DNA of 64,000 bases from assembly GCF_001659605.2 (NCBI RefSeq), contig NC_035172.2, positions 26,773,342 to 26,837,341 of the forward strand, given 5' to 3'. How positions within the stretch are numbered: position 1 is the stretch's first letter; every line of letters begins with the position of its first letter. The notes beneath the pieces were generated by a model. That model saw nothing but the letters and a program-made list of their open reading frames with translations. It ran no database searches and was not told the origin of the DNA. Shown here one piece after another: positions 24,565 through 35,013 of the stretch. Source of the stretch: Manihot esculenta (lineage: Eukaryota; Streptophyta; Magnoliopsida; Malpighiales; Euphorbiaceae). The position numbers were made by a program, and so were the translations under genes.

Positions 24565-25198
24565 AAAGGTTATGATTGAGCATGATAGAAATTATATAAG
24601 GATATTGAACAATCAAGATAGAATTTGTCCCTATCTTTGAAAGAGATATCTTCTGTGTCCCTCGATAAATGAAACTAAGAAATGCATGGTCGTGCTCAAA
24701 TAAATTGATAGTGTGATCAATATCATTTGGTTTTATCAGTTTACTTAGAGATTGAGAAATCACAAGTTTGAATATTATAAGTTTGACATTGACTATGACT
24801 TATATTCAAACTAGATATCGTGTGATAAAGGGATTAATATATGTTCTATTTATTAGGCTTTATCGGACTATCAATCCTCATATTAATTGGGTAGTTATAA
24901 TGTCTTGCTAGAGGCCACTTATGATTTATGGGTCTTGTGGGACTAGGCCTATTGCTAATTAATGTGAGCCTATTGGGTCACACACAAATGAACGTCGTTG
25001 ATGTGCTTTGTCATAATAATGGGCTAAAAACCCATTAGTATAATTAATAATAATAAAAATATTATTATTATTAATATTAATTATTTATTATTATAAGATA
25101 ATAATATTTAAAAGATTTGCAGTCTATCTGTAACTGTTACAGATAAAGGATTTTTCGGTTTTTCTTTTCAAAATGGACTTATCACGTAGATATTCTGT
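24565..25198 (+). repeat. 634-bp tandem duplication, unit 1
   Basis: Begins AAAGGTTATGATTGAGC and ends just before the same sequence at 25199. Unit 2 is 25199-26302 and equals this length after removing the MITE and its extra target copy. The two units differ at only a few per cent of positions by eye. The opposite-strand copy at 28489-30651 has only one unit. Confidence 0.85.
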
Positions 25199-26302
25199 AA
25201 AGGTTATGATTGAGCATGATAGAAATTATATAAAGGATATTGAACAATCAAGATAGAATTTGTCCCTATCTTTGAGAGAGATATCTTCTGGGTAGGGGTG
25301 AGCAGTATTTGGTTCAAACCGAAAAAACCGATCGAACCAAACCGATTTGAAAATTTGATTCTATTTTTTATACATTTCGGTTCGGTTCGGTTTTTAATTT
25401 CAGAAATTTCGGTTATTTCGGTTCGGTTCGGTTTTGATCAGAAAAAAATCGAAAAAACCAAACCGAACTGATTAGTGATAATAATATATTTTTTCAATAA
25501 TATAGAGAAATTAAATCATATTAAGGTTAAAATATTTTAATTAAATTTTAAAATATTAAAAATAAAGTGTAAAAAATAAAAAATTTATTAAAAATCGAAA
25601 CCGATCAAACCGAACAGAATCGAACTGAATCAAACCGGTTCGGTTCAATTCAGTTTCTGACCAAAATCGGTTCGGTTCGGTTTTCATAAACACTAAAATT
25701 TCGGTTTTCGATTTATTCGGTTTGGTTCGGTTCAAACCGAATGCTCACCCCTACTTCTAGGTCCCTCGATAAATGAAACTGAGAAATGCATGGTCGTGCT
25801 CAAATAAATTGATAGTGTGATCAATATCATTTGGTTTTATCAGTTTACTTAGAGATTGAAAAATCATAAGTTTGAATATTATAAGTTTGAAATTGACCAT
25901 GACTTATATTCAAACTAGATATCGTGTGATAAAGGGATTAATATATGTTCTATTTATTAGGCTTTATCGGACTATCGATCCTCATATTAATTGGGTAGTT
26001 ATAATGTCTTGCTAGATGCCGCTTATGATTTATGGGCCTTGTGGGACTAGGCCTATTGCTAATTAATGTGAGCCTATTGGATCACACACAAATGAACGTC
26101 GTTGATGTGCTTTGTCATATTAATGGGTTAAAAACCTATTAGTATAATTAATAATAATAAGAATATTATTATTATTAATATTAATTATTTATTATTATAA
26201 GATAATAATATTTAAAAGATTTGCAGTCTATCTGTACCTGTTACAGATAAAGGATTTTTCGGTTTTTCTTTTCAAAATGGACTTATCACGTAGATATTCT
26301 GT
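25199..26302 (+). repeat. 634-bp tandem duplication, unit 2 (MITE-interrupted)
   Basis: Same sequence as 24565-25198, interrupted at 25293-25753 by a MITE. After unit 2 the unique sequence TCTGCGAGATTG follows. Confidence 0.85.
25293..25753. mobile_element. hAT-type MITE with TAGGGGTGAGCA terminal repeats
   Basis: A 461-bp element with perfect 12-bp terminal inverted repeats TAGGGGTGAGCA / TGCTCACCCCTA. Inverted, subterminal TTCGGTTCGGTT motifs crowd both ends. Flanks CTTCTGGG (25285-25292) and CTTCTAGG (25754-25761) make an 8-bp target duplication with one mismatch, typical of the hAT superfamily. The equivalent place in unit 1 (about 24652-24665) is an empty site. It encodes nothing and needs a hAT transposase in trans. 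Confidence 0.88.
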
Positions 26303-26704
26303 ATCTGCGAGATTGTGATGGTTATGCGCACAACTCTTTTACAAAAAGAAGTGTGGAAAAACAAAAAGACTGAAAAACGAATAAAATTATTTTTTGCGAA
26401 TTGCGAGAGTAAGTTTTTTTAGAGTAATAGTTTTTCTGGGCTGCAGATTAGGGAGAACATAGCTTGTCCATCCGTTGAGAGAGCTCGCACTCTAGACGGA
26501 AAACGTTCGTATGGATACCATTGAGGGTGTTCATTTCAGAAGCAGCACCATCAGTTCGGAACTGTATCTTCTCTTCGAGTCTAATAGGTTAGTCTCTTAT
26601 CCTTCCTTTCGAAATAAACGAAGCACTCGGATCCTATAAGGGAAACAAAGATTTTTTTTTCCGCTGCATGTTTTGGGTTGCAGTAATCTCTGGGTTTCCT
26701 AACA

Positions 26705-26991
26705 TTTATCGCATCTCCTAAAAATTCAACTGGTGTCGACTAGTGGATAGAGAATCTCGTGATTATAGGTGTAATGGGGGTCTACTAGATTGTGTTCTCT
26801 AACGGTAACTTCTTGTGGAGCCTCCCCTCGTAGTTGAGAGGGGGAGTCTTGAAGAAGAGCCGAGACCTGAAGTGTCCGAGTCTTCTTTTCCCTCGATGGG
26901 ACCGGGTATTATCTAATCAGGCCCTTACCACATAGCCTTGTCTTCAAGTGCTAGCTCATAACCTACTTTGGGCGATTGTTATGCTATATCA
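26705..26991 (-). repeat. Host B left LTR, second part
   Basis: Resumes after insertion A and aligns to 31552-31838, including the block GTGGATAGAGAATCTCG / GTGGATAAGAGATCTCG and the end GCTATATCA. Confidence 0.65.
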
Positions 26992-27054
26992 GAAGTTCCC
27001 CTCTCCCGTTGGTCTTCGATTCTTCAGATTCAAAGCTTACAACTGTTTTCCATA

Positions 27055-28040
27055 ATTTTGGGACCAACACCCGATTATGTGCTTGGTGGTTACCCACCTC
27101 GTGGCGTTTTTTAGCAGAAATTCGCCTCTGTCTTTTGGGACTAATGCCTGAAGACTTGCTTAACAATTACCTACCTTATGGTGCTTTTTGGCAGAAATTT
27201 GCCTTTTTCTTTTAGAACTAATGCCTGAAGACTCGTCTAGTGATTACCCACCTTCTAGTGCTTTTCGGCCGAAACTTGCCTTTATCTTTTGAAACTAACG
27301 CCCGAAGACTCCCCTAGCAGTTACCCGCTTTGTGGCACTTTTCGGCAGAAATTTATTTTTGTCTTTTGGGACTAACATCCGAAGACTTACTTAGCAGTTA
27401 TCTGCCTCGTGGCCCTTTTTGGTAGAAATTTACCTTAGTTAACAGGACTAATTACCTGATCATATGGCGTAGCGAATACTCGCATCGTGGCCTTGGCACA
27501 AAATGCCTTAGGTAGCGGGACTAACACCCAGATTATGTGGCCTGGTGGATATCCTCCTTGTGCCCTTAGCATAAAATGTCTTGGTTAGTAGGACTAACAC
27601 TCGAATTATTTGGCCTGGTGGATACCCGCCTTGTGGCCCTAGCATAAAATGCCTTTAGCGGGACTAACACTCAGATTATGTAGCCTGGTGGATACCCGCC
27701 TTATAGCCGTAGCATATATTGCCTTATTTTACGGGACTAACACCCGAATTATATGCCTGACGGATATCTGCTTTGTGGCTGTGATATAAAATGCCTTTAG
27801 CAGGTTTAACACCCAATTATATGGCCTGATGGATACCTGCCTTGTGGGCATTGCATAAGATACCTTTAGCAGGACTAATACTCAAATTATGGGGCCTAGC
27901 GGATACCCGCCTTGTGGCCGTGGCATCACCCGGATTATATGGCTTGGCGGATACTCACCTTATGGCCATGGTGTAAAATGCCTTTAGCGTGACTAACACC
28001 TGGATTATGGGCCTGGTGAATACTTGCATTATGGCCTTAT
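27055..28040 (-). repeat. Degenerate tandem array inside host B
   Basis: About 13-14 units of roughly 65-77 bp repeat a GGACTAA(CA/TG)CCYGA start, then GATTATGTGGCCTGGTGG, then CCCGCCTTGTGGC. Early units (27055-27440) contain a TTTCGGCAGAAATTT-like middle; later ones (27440-28040) a GCATAAAATGCCTTTAGC middle. They diverge by indels and substitutions, so this is an old array. No frame is kept open through it. It occupies the position where pol would stand in an autonomous relative. Confidence 0.75.
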
Positions 28041-28112
28041 TCTTGTCTCCACGCTTTCATCCTTCCAATGTTTCTCTGACTTTTGATTTTGCTTTTCACT
28101 CGTCCTTTTGTC

Positions 28113-28412
28113 CTATCTCAATGTTTGGACTTCATCATCTAACCTGATGTATTTTTGGGCTTTGTCCATCAGCTGTTGGTACGTAGCAGCTAGGTTCTTG
28201 ATTAGGAAATCCATTAACTTGATGTTGCGTGATTTTTTCTTCAACGCTTCACATGCTATCTCATAATTTAATTCCTTCACCTGTATTACTTCTGCATTAA
28301 ACCATGAAATAAATCTCCTTAAAGATTCACCCTTTCCTTGGCGGATCTTTCGCAAATCAGAGGAGAGCTTTTTAGGAGATATATAAGTAATAAACCTAGA
28401 TTTAAATAACAT
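28113..28412 (-). pseudogene. Tat-like gag fragment, C-terminal part
   Basis: A 99-residue open piece with SDLRKIRQGKGESLRRFISW, followed by LMDFLIKNLAATYQQLMDKA. This matches the order in plant Ty3/gypsy gag: a linker Gln-rich stretch with RFI.RF, then a helical stretch with L..RA. It was originally continuous with the gag piece at 30701-31141, now separated by the 2.2-kb insertion 28489-30651 and by decay. The domain would be a capsid protein. It is truncated and cannot make a full Gag. Confidence 0.68.
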
Positions 28413-29001
28413 AGCAAATTGTGCAAAGTTCTGAATTGAACCTGGGCTCAGATATCGGTACCATTTCTAATTTAAATCTGGGAGTGTTTGTTGGGAAATC
28501 CTGAGATTATTGCAACCCAGTTGCGCAGCAGAAAAATAAAATCTCTGTTGATTTCCTTTCCCAGAATTCGAGTGCTTCGTTTAATTCAAAAAATTGATAT
28601 GAGACTAACCTGTTAATCTCGTCAAGAAGAAACAATGCCGGACTGATGGTGCTGCCTTTTCAAACGAACACCCTCTATGGTATCCATACGAACGTCTTCT
28701 ATCCTTCTAGAGTGCTAGCTCTCTCAAATATGGATAGATTATGTGCTCCACAATCTGCAATCTTTTAGACTGAGTTTTCTCAAAACCGTCGTCCACCCCC
28801 ACAATTCGTAGTAGGAGTATTTATATATTTCAGTCTTTTGTTTTCCACCAACTCTTTTCCTAAAAGAGTTGTGCTCAGAACCCACTATCACAATATCACA
28901 GATACTCAAATATCTTATGTGATTGAATCCTTTATCTGCAACACTTACAAATATACTGCAGATCTTTTAAATATTATTATCTCATAATAATAAATAATTA
29001 A

Positions 29002-29616
29002 GGGAAAATTACTTTTTAGTCCCTGAGGTTTAACGTAATTAACACTTCTGTCCCTCTATTTTGGCGACCCAACACTTAAGTCCCTCACTTTCTCTTCCGT
29101 CCAAATTCGTAGTCCTTCCGTCCATTTAAACCGTTTGGTCAAAGAGTCAAAGGTGAGATGTGATAATTTTTTCCAAAAATACCCTTCTTTCAATGTGAAG
29201 AAGAAGAAGAAGAAGAAGAAGAAGAAGAAGAAGAAGAAGAAGAAGAAGAAGAAGAAGAAGAAGAAGAAGAAGAAGAATAAGAAGAAGAAGAAGAAGAAGA
29301 AGAAAGAAGAAGAAGAAAAAGAAAGAAAGAAGAAGAAGAAGAAGAAGTTGAAGAAAGGGTAGGAAGAAGAAGAAGAAGAAGAAGAAGAAGAAGAAGAAAG
29401 AAGAAGAAGAAAAAGTTGCAGAAAGGGTAGGAAGAAGAAGAAGAAGAAGAAGAGGGTTAATTTTGTCAATTCACGTGTCCCAAATGGCTATTTTGGACGG
29501 AAGGACTACGAATTTGGACAGAAAAGAAAGTGAGGGACTTAAGTGTTGGGTCGCCAAAATAGAGGGACAGAAGTGTTAATTACGTTAAACCTCAGGGACT
29601 AAAAAGTAATTTTCCC
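29002..29616. mobile_element. Mutator-like MITE with 123-bp inverted repeats
   Basis: Terminal inverted repeats of 123 bp (29002-29124 and 29494-29616) start GGGAAAATTACTTTTTAG and differ at about two positions. Flanks AATAATTAA (28993-29001) and TATAATTAA (29617-29625) form a 9-bp target duplication with one mismatch, as expected of Mutator-like elements. The core holds a long GAA/AAG tract (29198-29450). No transposase. The near-identity of the arms would let the transcript or single strand fold into a long hairpin. Confidence 0.85.
29198..29450 (+). repeat. (GAA)n purine tract
   Basis: About 250 bp of nearly pure GAA/GAAA with short breaks (GTTGAAGAAAGGGTAGG occurs twice, at about 29345 and 29413). 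The plus strand reads as poly-Lys/Glu and the minus strand as poly-Phe/Ser; neither is a real protein. The tract is purine-only over long runs and could form triplex DNA. Confidence 0.95.
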
Positions 29617-30700
29617 TATAATTAATAATAATAACACTTTATTATTATTAACTATATTAATAATTAATATCAATAATAATAACACTTTATTATTATTATT
29701 AATTATATTAATGATTAATAATAATAACACTTTATTACTATTAATTATATTAATGGGCTTTGGGCTTTGGGCTTTTAGCCCATTAATATGACATAGTACA
29801 TCAACAACATTCTTTTGTGTGTGACCCAATAGGCTCATATTAATTGGCAATAGGTCTAGTCCCACAAGGCCCATAAGTCATAAGTGGCCTCTAGCAAGAC
29901 ATTATGACTACCCAACTGATATGAGGATCAATAGTCCAATAAAGCCTAATAAATAGAACATGAATTAATCCCTTTCTCACACGATATCTAATTTGAATAT
30001 AAGTCATGGTCAATGTCAAACTTATAATGTTCAAACTTATGATTTCTCGATCTCTAAGTAGACTGATAAATTCAAATGATATCGATCACACTATCAATTC
30101 ATTTGAGCACGGCCATGCATTTCTCAGTCTCACTTATCGAAGGGCTTAGAAGATATCTCTCTTAGAGAGAGGGACAAATCCTATCTTGATTGTTCATTAT
30201 CCTCTATATAATTTCTATCATGCTCAATCATAACCTTTATGATTGTCCGATTAAAGACAACGTTTGGTTATGTCAAAACATAATAGTCCTTATGTTGGAA
30301 ACTATGACAATCTCAAGTCAAAGGATTAAGACATAACTACTTTGAGATTCACTTATGACAATGACCCATGTAGTGATCTCAATGCGGGTCCATCCAATAC
30401 TTTGTTCTCTAACAAGTATCTATGATTATTGAATTATATCAACGTATACACAATCATCTCATGATTATCAATCAATAATCATACCAGTTATATTTTATTA
30501 TTATCAACATAATAATAAGTAACCAGGGATGATAATCATTATTATATATGTAACATGCAAACAAATAATAATGATAAAAATCTCTTTTATTAATAACCAA
30601 AACGACATACAAAAAGGCTCAAGATAATGGTTTAGGGCATATACACTGATAGTGTTGATAGAAACACTCAACACAATACAAAATTATTAACATCTTGAAG

Positions 30701-31141
30701 CTACATTGTTGTTCTAATGATCGCTAGGTGACTTCTAGGATCTGCTGTTCTATCGTATTTGTCCAAACTTTGAAGTTTGAACTTGGCAAGAAATGTCTCT
30801 GCCAAGATCTCTTCTGATAGGGGCGAAGCATCATCCAACCCATTATCCTCCTCCTGCTCTTTTTGGTACCTTTTCACGGCCTGTATCATATTCCAATCAA
30901 CATCCTTTAGAGCCTCGTCCGACAACTCCTCTTCCTCTAGCTTTGTCTTCCCCTTGGACTACGTTTGGATTGCCTCTGTCCAAGCTCTCAAGGTATCGAT
31001 GGAAGCTTTCTCCCTTATCCTGGGAACTATGAAGGAGGCCTCCTCCCGAGCTTTATACTGCTCGAGAGTGGCTTGTAGCCTTTTTATGTATTCAAGCATC
31101 TGCTCATTATTTAGGTTGCTCAAATCAACCTTATTGTCCAT
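30701..31141 (-). pseudogene. Tat-like gag fragment, N-terminal part
   Basis: Two overlapping minus-strand frames encode a coiled N-terminus (MDNKVDLSNLNNEQMLEYIK at 31141 downward) and, after a shift, the segment PLSEEILAETFLAKFKL that precedes DPRSHLAI. This PL.EEI....P..FK....YD...DP..HL pattern is the entry to the capsid domain in plant Ty3/gypsy gag. A frameshift near 30930 and the insertion to its left break the gene. It belongs with 28113-28412. Confidence 0.68.
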
Positions 31142-31367
31142 CGATGGGGTGTTTTGTGCACTACTAATAGTAGAGAAAATGATTACGCTCTTATTGGCAG
31201 TAGTTTTAACAGCAACTCATGAATTGTCAACCATTTTAAAGTATAAAATAGAGAAAAGATTGCTTTTGAAGAGAAAATAAAAGACCATATCTCTAATCCA
31301 ATAGAACAGAGATAATCCAATGGATTTTCCAGTAACAGAACCAAATGATGTGGCTGAAACAAGATCG

Positions 31368-31838
31368 TGTTGTGATTGATCAATCTACAAGAAAAAGAAT
31401 GCGAGGTGATGGGTACCACTCCATGCTCAAGTCAACAAACTGAAAAAAGGTGAGTGTAATGTAATGTTTTGAACTCAATAGTAGTTGTGTAAGAATTGTG
31501 TACCTTGATATCTGTAATCATTAGTTTTTATACTGTTAGAAGATAGAATTAATTATCGCATCTCTTGAAAATTCGACTAGTGTCAGCCAGTGGATAAGAG
31601 ATCTCGCGATTGTGAGTGTAATAGGGATCTACTGGATTGCATTCTCTAATGGTAACTTCTTGTGGAGTCTCACCCCGTAGTCGATAGGACGAGTCTTGAC
31701 GAAAGACTGATACCTAAAGTGTGTAAGTTTTATTTTCCTCTAGTAGAACCGGATATCATCTTATCAAACTTTTATTGCGTGGTTCTATCTTTAAATGTCG
31801 ACTCATAATCTACTTTGGGTAATTGTTGTGTTATATGA
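31368..31838 (-). repeat. Host B right (5') LTR, uninterrupted
   Basis: 471 bp starting TGTTGTGATTGATC and ending TTATATGA. This copy is the only intact one of the LTR family here; the other two (1045-1268/13244-13516 and 23971-24170/26705-26991) are split by insertions. Confidence 0.65.
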
Positions 31839-33690
31839 ATATCTTAATTTTATGATTCTAAGTCTTTTTTCTTTCTTATTTAAATTAATAATTTTATAAA
31901 AATTTAATTAATTTTTTAAATAATTTTTATTTAAATGAGAATTTTTAATTTTTTTAAATTAAAAATTTTTATGTTAAAATAAATATAATTTTATAATAAT
32001 TGATTTATTTTAAAAAATAAATCATATCATGCGAAGGATATGTGTTGGCATCATCTGAGCCACTTTTTTTTTTTTTCCGCATTGTGATTTTGCTTCTACC
32101 AGCACTTCAGTGATACTAAGAGAGGACGTGATTCCATATGCTTGGTAATTGCTGAATGCATGAGTTGCTCTGATCATTAGATTTCGTAGGTTTGATAATT
32201 CTGAGGACATTTATATATAAATAAATATATAACAATTTTTTCATCAAAATTTTTAAATAAAATTAAAAATGCTGATTAAAATTAATAATAAGTGAAAATA
32301 TTTAAATTACTATATCAATTGATCATAAATTCAAATTTTATAAAAATTTATTATTAAAATAAGAAATAATAGGAAATGTCTAAGATTAAGTTGATAAAGT
32401 TAGAAGTTTGACTTACAACAGAAGAGGAGAAAATTATAAATTTTTGAAAATTTTTTCATGTAACCTAAATTTTATTCAAATTCATAAATATTTAACAAAT
32501 TTCCAATAAAATTTACCCAAATTCAAAATTCAAACACAGCATTAGTGACTAGCATGACCTTGTCTGTGACATTAACCCATGGAAAGTTGTAATTTGATTT
32601 CAAATTAATTGAAATTTGAAATGATGAAATTAAGAATATAATGATATTGAAGATTTTTATTTTTTATATATATGTGCAAAATGCCCAGTATTTAATAAGA
32701 TGGAAATTAAAAACTTTCAGAAATTAGAAAATGAACACACATCACATTGATAAGTGGTTGGTCAGAATTGACAGCGAGAAGGGAATGTTAAGAGACAAAA
32801 CTGGGATAAAAAAAAAATCAATATGATGGCTTTTATATTCCACACTCGTATTTACGAACAATATAGATTGTAAATTTGGTGGAAATTTTTTGAGTGACAT
32901 TGACAGATGGATTTTCGATTTGTTTATATAAAATAATTTATAATAAAAAATATTTTAAAATAAATAATTTATTTTTATTATATAACGATATTAATAAATT
33001 TTTTAAAATGTATAAAATAATTTTTTTAAAGAAAATAAGTTATTTTTCTTTAAATTTAAAATAACTTAATTTTTTTACTAAAACAATATTTTCTTCTGAT
33101 ATTTTTTTTAAACATTACAAATATTAAAAATTATGAGAATTAATCACATTAACCAATTAGTTTTAAATTTTACGACAGATTTTAACTGGACCTAATTCGA
33201 CGAAGACCCACAATAACTTTAAAAAAGAAATTTTAAGACATACACTTCTAAAATTGTGATAAGAGTTGCAAATCTATTATAAAATTCAATATAAAAATTA
33301 TATCGTTTAAAGAGTCAATTTTGTATTTTAATTATTTTTTTGGATATTTTCATAATTTTGCATATTAAATTTTTATTTTTATTATAAATAGTCTCATTTG
33401 ACTATTAGAAACTCACTTTTTAATTTTTAAAAAATTTAATAAAATTATTCATATTTCAGCCTATTTTTTCTCTTATATCGTGTTTGACCAAATGATATTG
33501 ATTAAAATTTTTAACGAATTTATCAATTAATTTTCTTAATAATAACTACCATAAAACAAATGAAACTTTAATTTTAATATTTCTTACATTTCTATAAATA
33601 TAAGATTTTACTTAAATTTTAAAAAATGTATTTTACATATTTACATATACAATTGCATATATAAATGTGAGCCTTTAATTAAATTTGAAA
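31839..33690. other. AT-rich intergenic DNA
   Basis: No gene or element with definable ends seen. A GC-richer patch at 32025-32215 has a minus-strand frame of about 60 codons (a methionine-rich start and a poly-Lys caused by a T run) that I do not recognise. Confidence 0.55.
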
Positions 33691-33699
33691 AAAAATACA

Positions 33700-35013
33700 A
33701 CAAAACATTGATTGGCGAGTGGGTTCTAGTAGTGATATTTCTGTGTGGCACCCTCCATGGTTGCCTGATCCTCATAATTCTTTTATTTCTACACCTCCTC
33801 TTGAGTCTTGTGCTATTAATTGTGTTTCTGATTTAATTGTTGAATACCGTTGGAATTTGCCTCTTATTGCTTCTATGTTTAATGAACGAGATGTTCAACA
33901 GATTTTATCAATTCCACTCAGGCGATCATGGGTGTCGGACTGCATTAGTTGGAAGCTTGAACGAGATAGAGAATTTTCTGTGAAAAGTGCTTATAAGCTG
34001 TAGTGTTTTTATGCTTCTCCTTCTGTATCTATTTCGGGCATTTAGAGCAAGTTTTGGAAATGCAAGGTACCCCCTAAAGTTCTTAATTTGTTTGGAGGGC
34101 ACTTTCGAATGTGATGTCTTGTTATGATGTGCTTCAACGACGTCAGATGCAAGTCTATAATGTATATCCTATTTGTCAGCGTGGAAGTGAGACTATAATG
34201 CATAGTTTGATTTAATGTTCTTTTGCTCAAGCAGTTTGGATGCAAACTGATATAGGATGACAGTATCTAGGTGTTAATTCATTGATGGATTAATTCTTAG
34301 CGGTATTTGTTCCAACCTCTATTGATAAATGCAAATTAATACTCATGGTTTGTTGGGCATTATGGACTAATAGGAACTCTATTGTGTGGGAACATAAAGG
34401 ACAGTCACCCTCACAAGTTTCTCATATGGCCTCACGGTCCCTATAAAATTGGACTGTTATTGCTTCTTCCTTAGCTACTGCTGCTGCATCAAATTCAGAC
34501 CACCTGCATTCATGACAACGGCCACTGGAAGGATGGATGAATGTTAATGTGGATGCATCTATCGGCCCGAGTCTGGATTTTGTGGGTTTAGGTGCTATTG
34601 TACGTGACTCATAGGGGGAGTTTGTGGCGGCTAAAGGCTGGCGTTATCTAGGTTTCTTCTCAGCAAAAAACGCAGAAGCATATGCATTGTTAAAGTTTTA
34701 AGTTAGATAAACAGTGAAGGTTGGCAGTGGGTTCTGATTGAATCGGATGCTCTTTCAGTTGTTCAAGCAATTAATTTATTAGGTTTTTCCGTTAGATCAT
34801 CTTTTTGTTTGATTGTTAGTGATTGTAAATCTTTTTTAAGTGATATCGTTAATACTAAATATTATTTTAGTTATAGGTCTGCGAATGTAGTTGCCCATTT
34901 GTTAGCAGTGGGTGCTCATTTCGAGTTGGGAGTTTGATATGTTAATCCACCTCCTTTTATCATGACTTCTTTTGTACAATAATAAAACTACAAATATTTT
35001 TTTCAAAAAAAAA
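33700..35013 (+). pseudogene. 5'-truncated LINE ORF2 3' end
   Basis: The segment begins with the motif WRVGSSSDISVWHPPWL (about 33710-33760), typical of the region after reverse transcriptase in plant LINEs, and goes on to KSAYKL at 33985. After several stops an RNase H-like domain appears at about 34535-34935 (NVDASIG, GAIVRDS, AEAYAL, ESDALSVVQAI, SANVVAHLLA). A short A-run at 35005-35013 follows a putative AATAAA at 34980. Reverse transcriptase and endonuclease are absent, so this is a dead, 5'-truncated copy of a lineage different from the LINE at 19465-23168. Confidence 0.75.

Larger units (their letters stand above)
24171..26704 (+). mobile_element. LTR-like repeat copy A, with internal duplication and MITE
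   Basis: The insertion lies between perfect TTTAT duplications (24166-24170 and 26705-26709). Its ends read TTTTAGTGTATTTGCCC at left and GGTTTCCTAACA at right. The reverse complement of 28489-30651 is a second copy of the same family with ends TATCAGTGTATATGCCC and CCCAACA. It carries no open frame. It contains a 634-bp tandem duplication (24565-25198 and 25199-26302), the second unit of which holds a hAT-type MITE. I take it for a solo LTR or short non-autonomous element; the 5-bp duplications fit an LTR element, the left end is not the usual TG or CA. Confidence 0.68.
28489..30651 (-). mobile_element. LTR-like repeat copy B, opposite orientation
   Basis: Flanked by GTGTT duplications (28484-28488 and 30652-30656). 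On the plus strand the ends are TGTTGGGAAATCC and CATATACACTGATA. The reverse complement aligns with 24171-26704 over shared blocks such as GAGAACAAAGTATTGGATGG and CCTAAACCATTATCTTGA. It has only one copy of the 634-bp unit. A Mutator-like MITE with a GAA tract is inserted at 29002-29616. The empty site is visible in host A at 318-345. No coding capacity. Confidence 0.7.
23971..31838 (-). mobile_element. Gag-only Tat-like Ty3/gypsy element (host B)
   Basis: Direct repeats bound this element: left copy 23971-24170 plus 26705-26991, right copy 31368-31838. Both start TG(C/T)TGTGATTG on the plus strand. Coding runs on the minus strand, so the right copy is the 5' LTR. The interior holds a leader, gag pieces (30701-31141 and 28113-28412) and a degenerate tandem array (about 27055-28040) where pol would be. 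No protease, reverse transcriptase or integrase is seen, so it depended on a partner. Two later LTR-like insertions (24171-26704 and 28489-30651) split it. I found no convincing target duplication at its outer ends (GACTG against ATATC). Confidence 0.68.

Noticed and set aside
26976..27215. Frames at the start of the host B array
   Set aside because: They arise from array units and are not kept in neighbouring units.
29056..29469. Open frames of poly-Phe/Ser (minus) and poly-Lys/Glu (plus, 29135-29362)
   Set aside because: They are translations of the GAA microsatellite inside a MITE.
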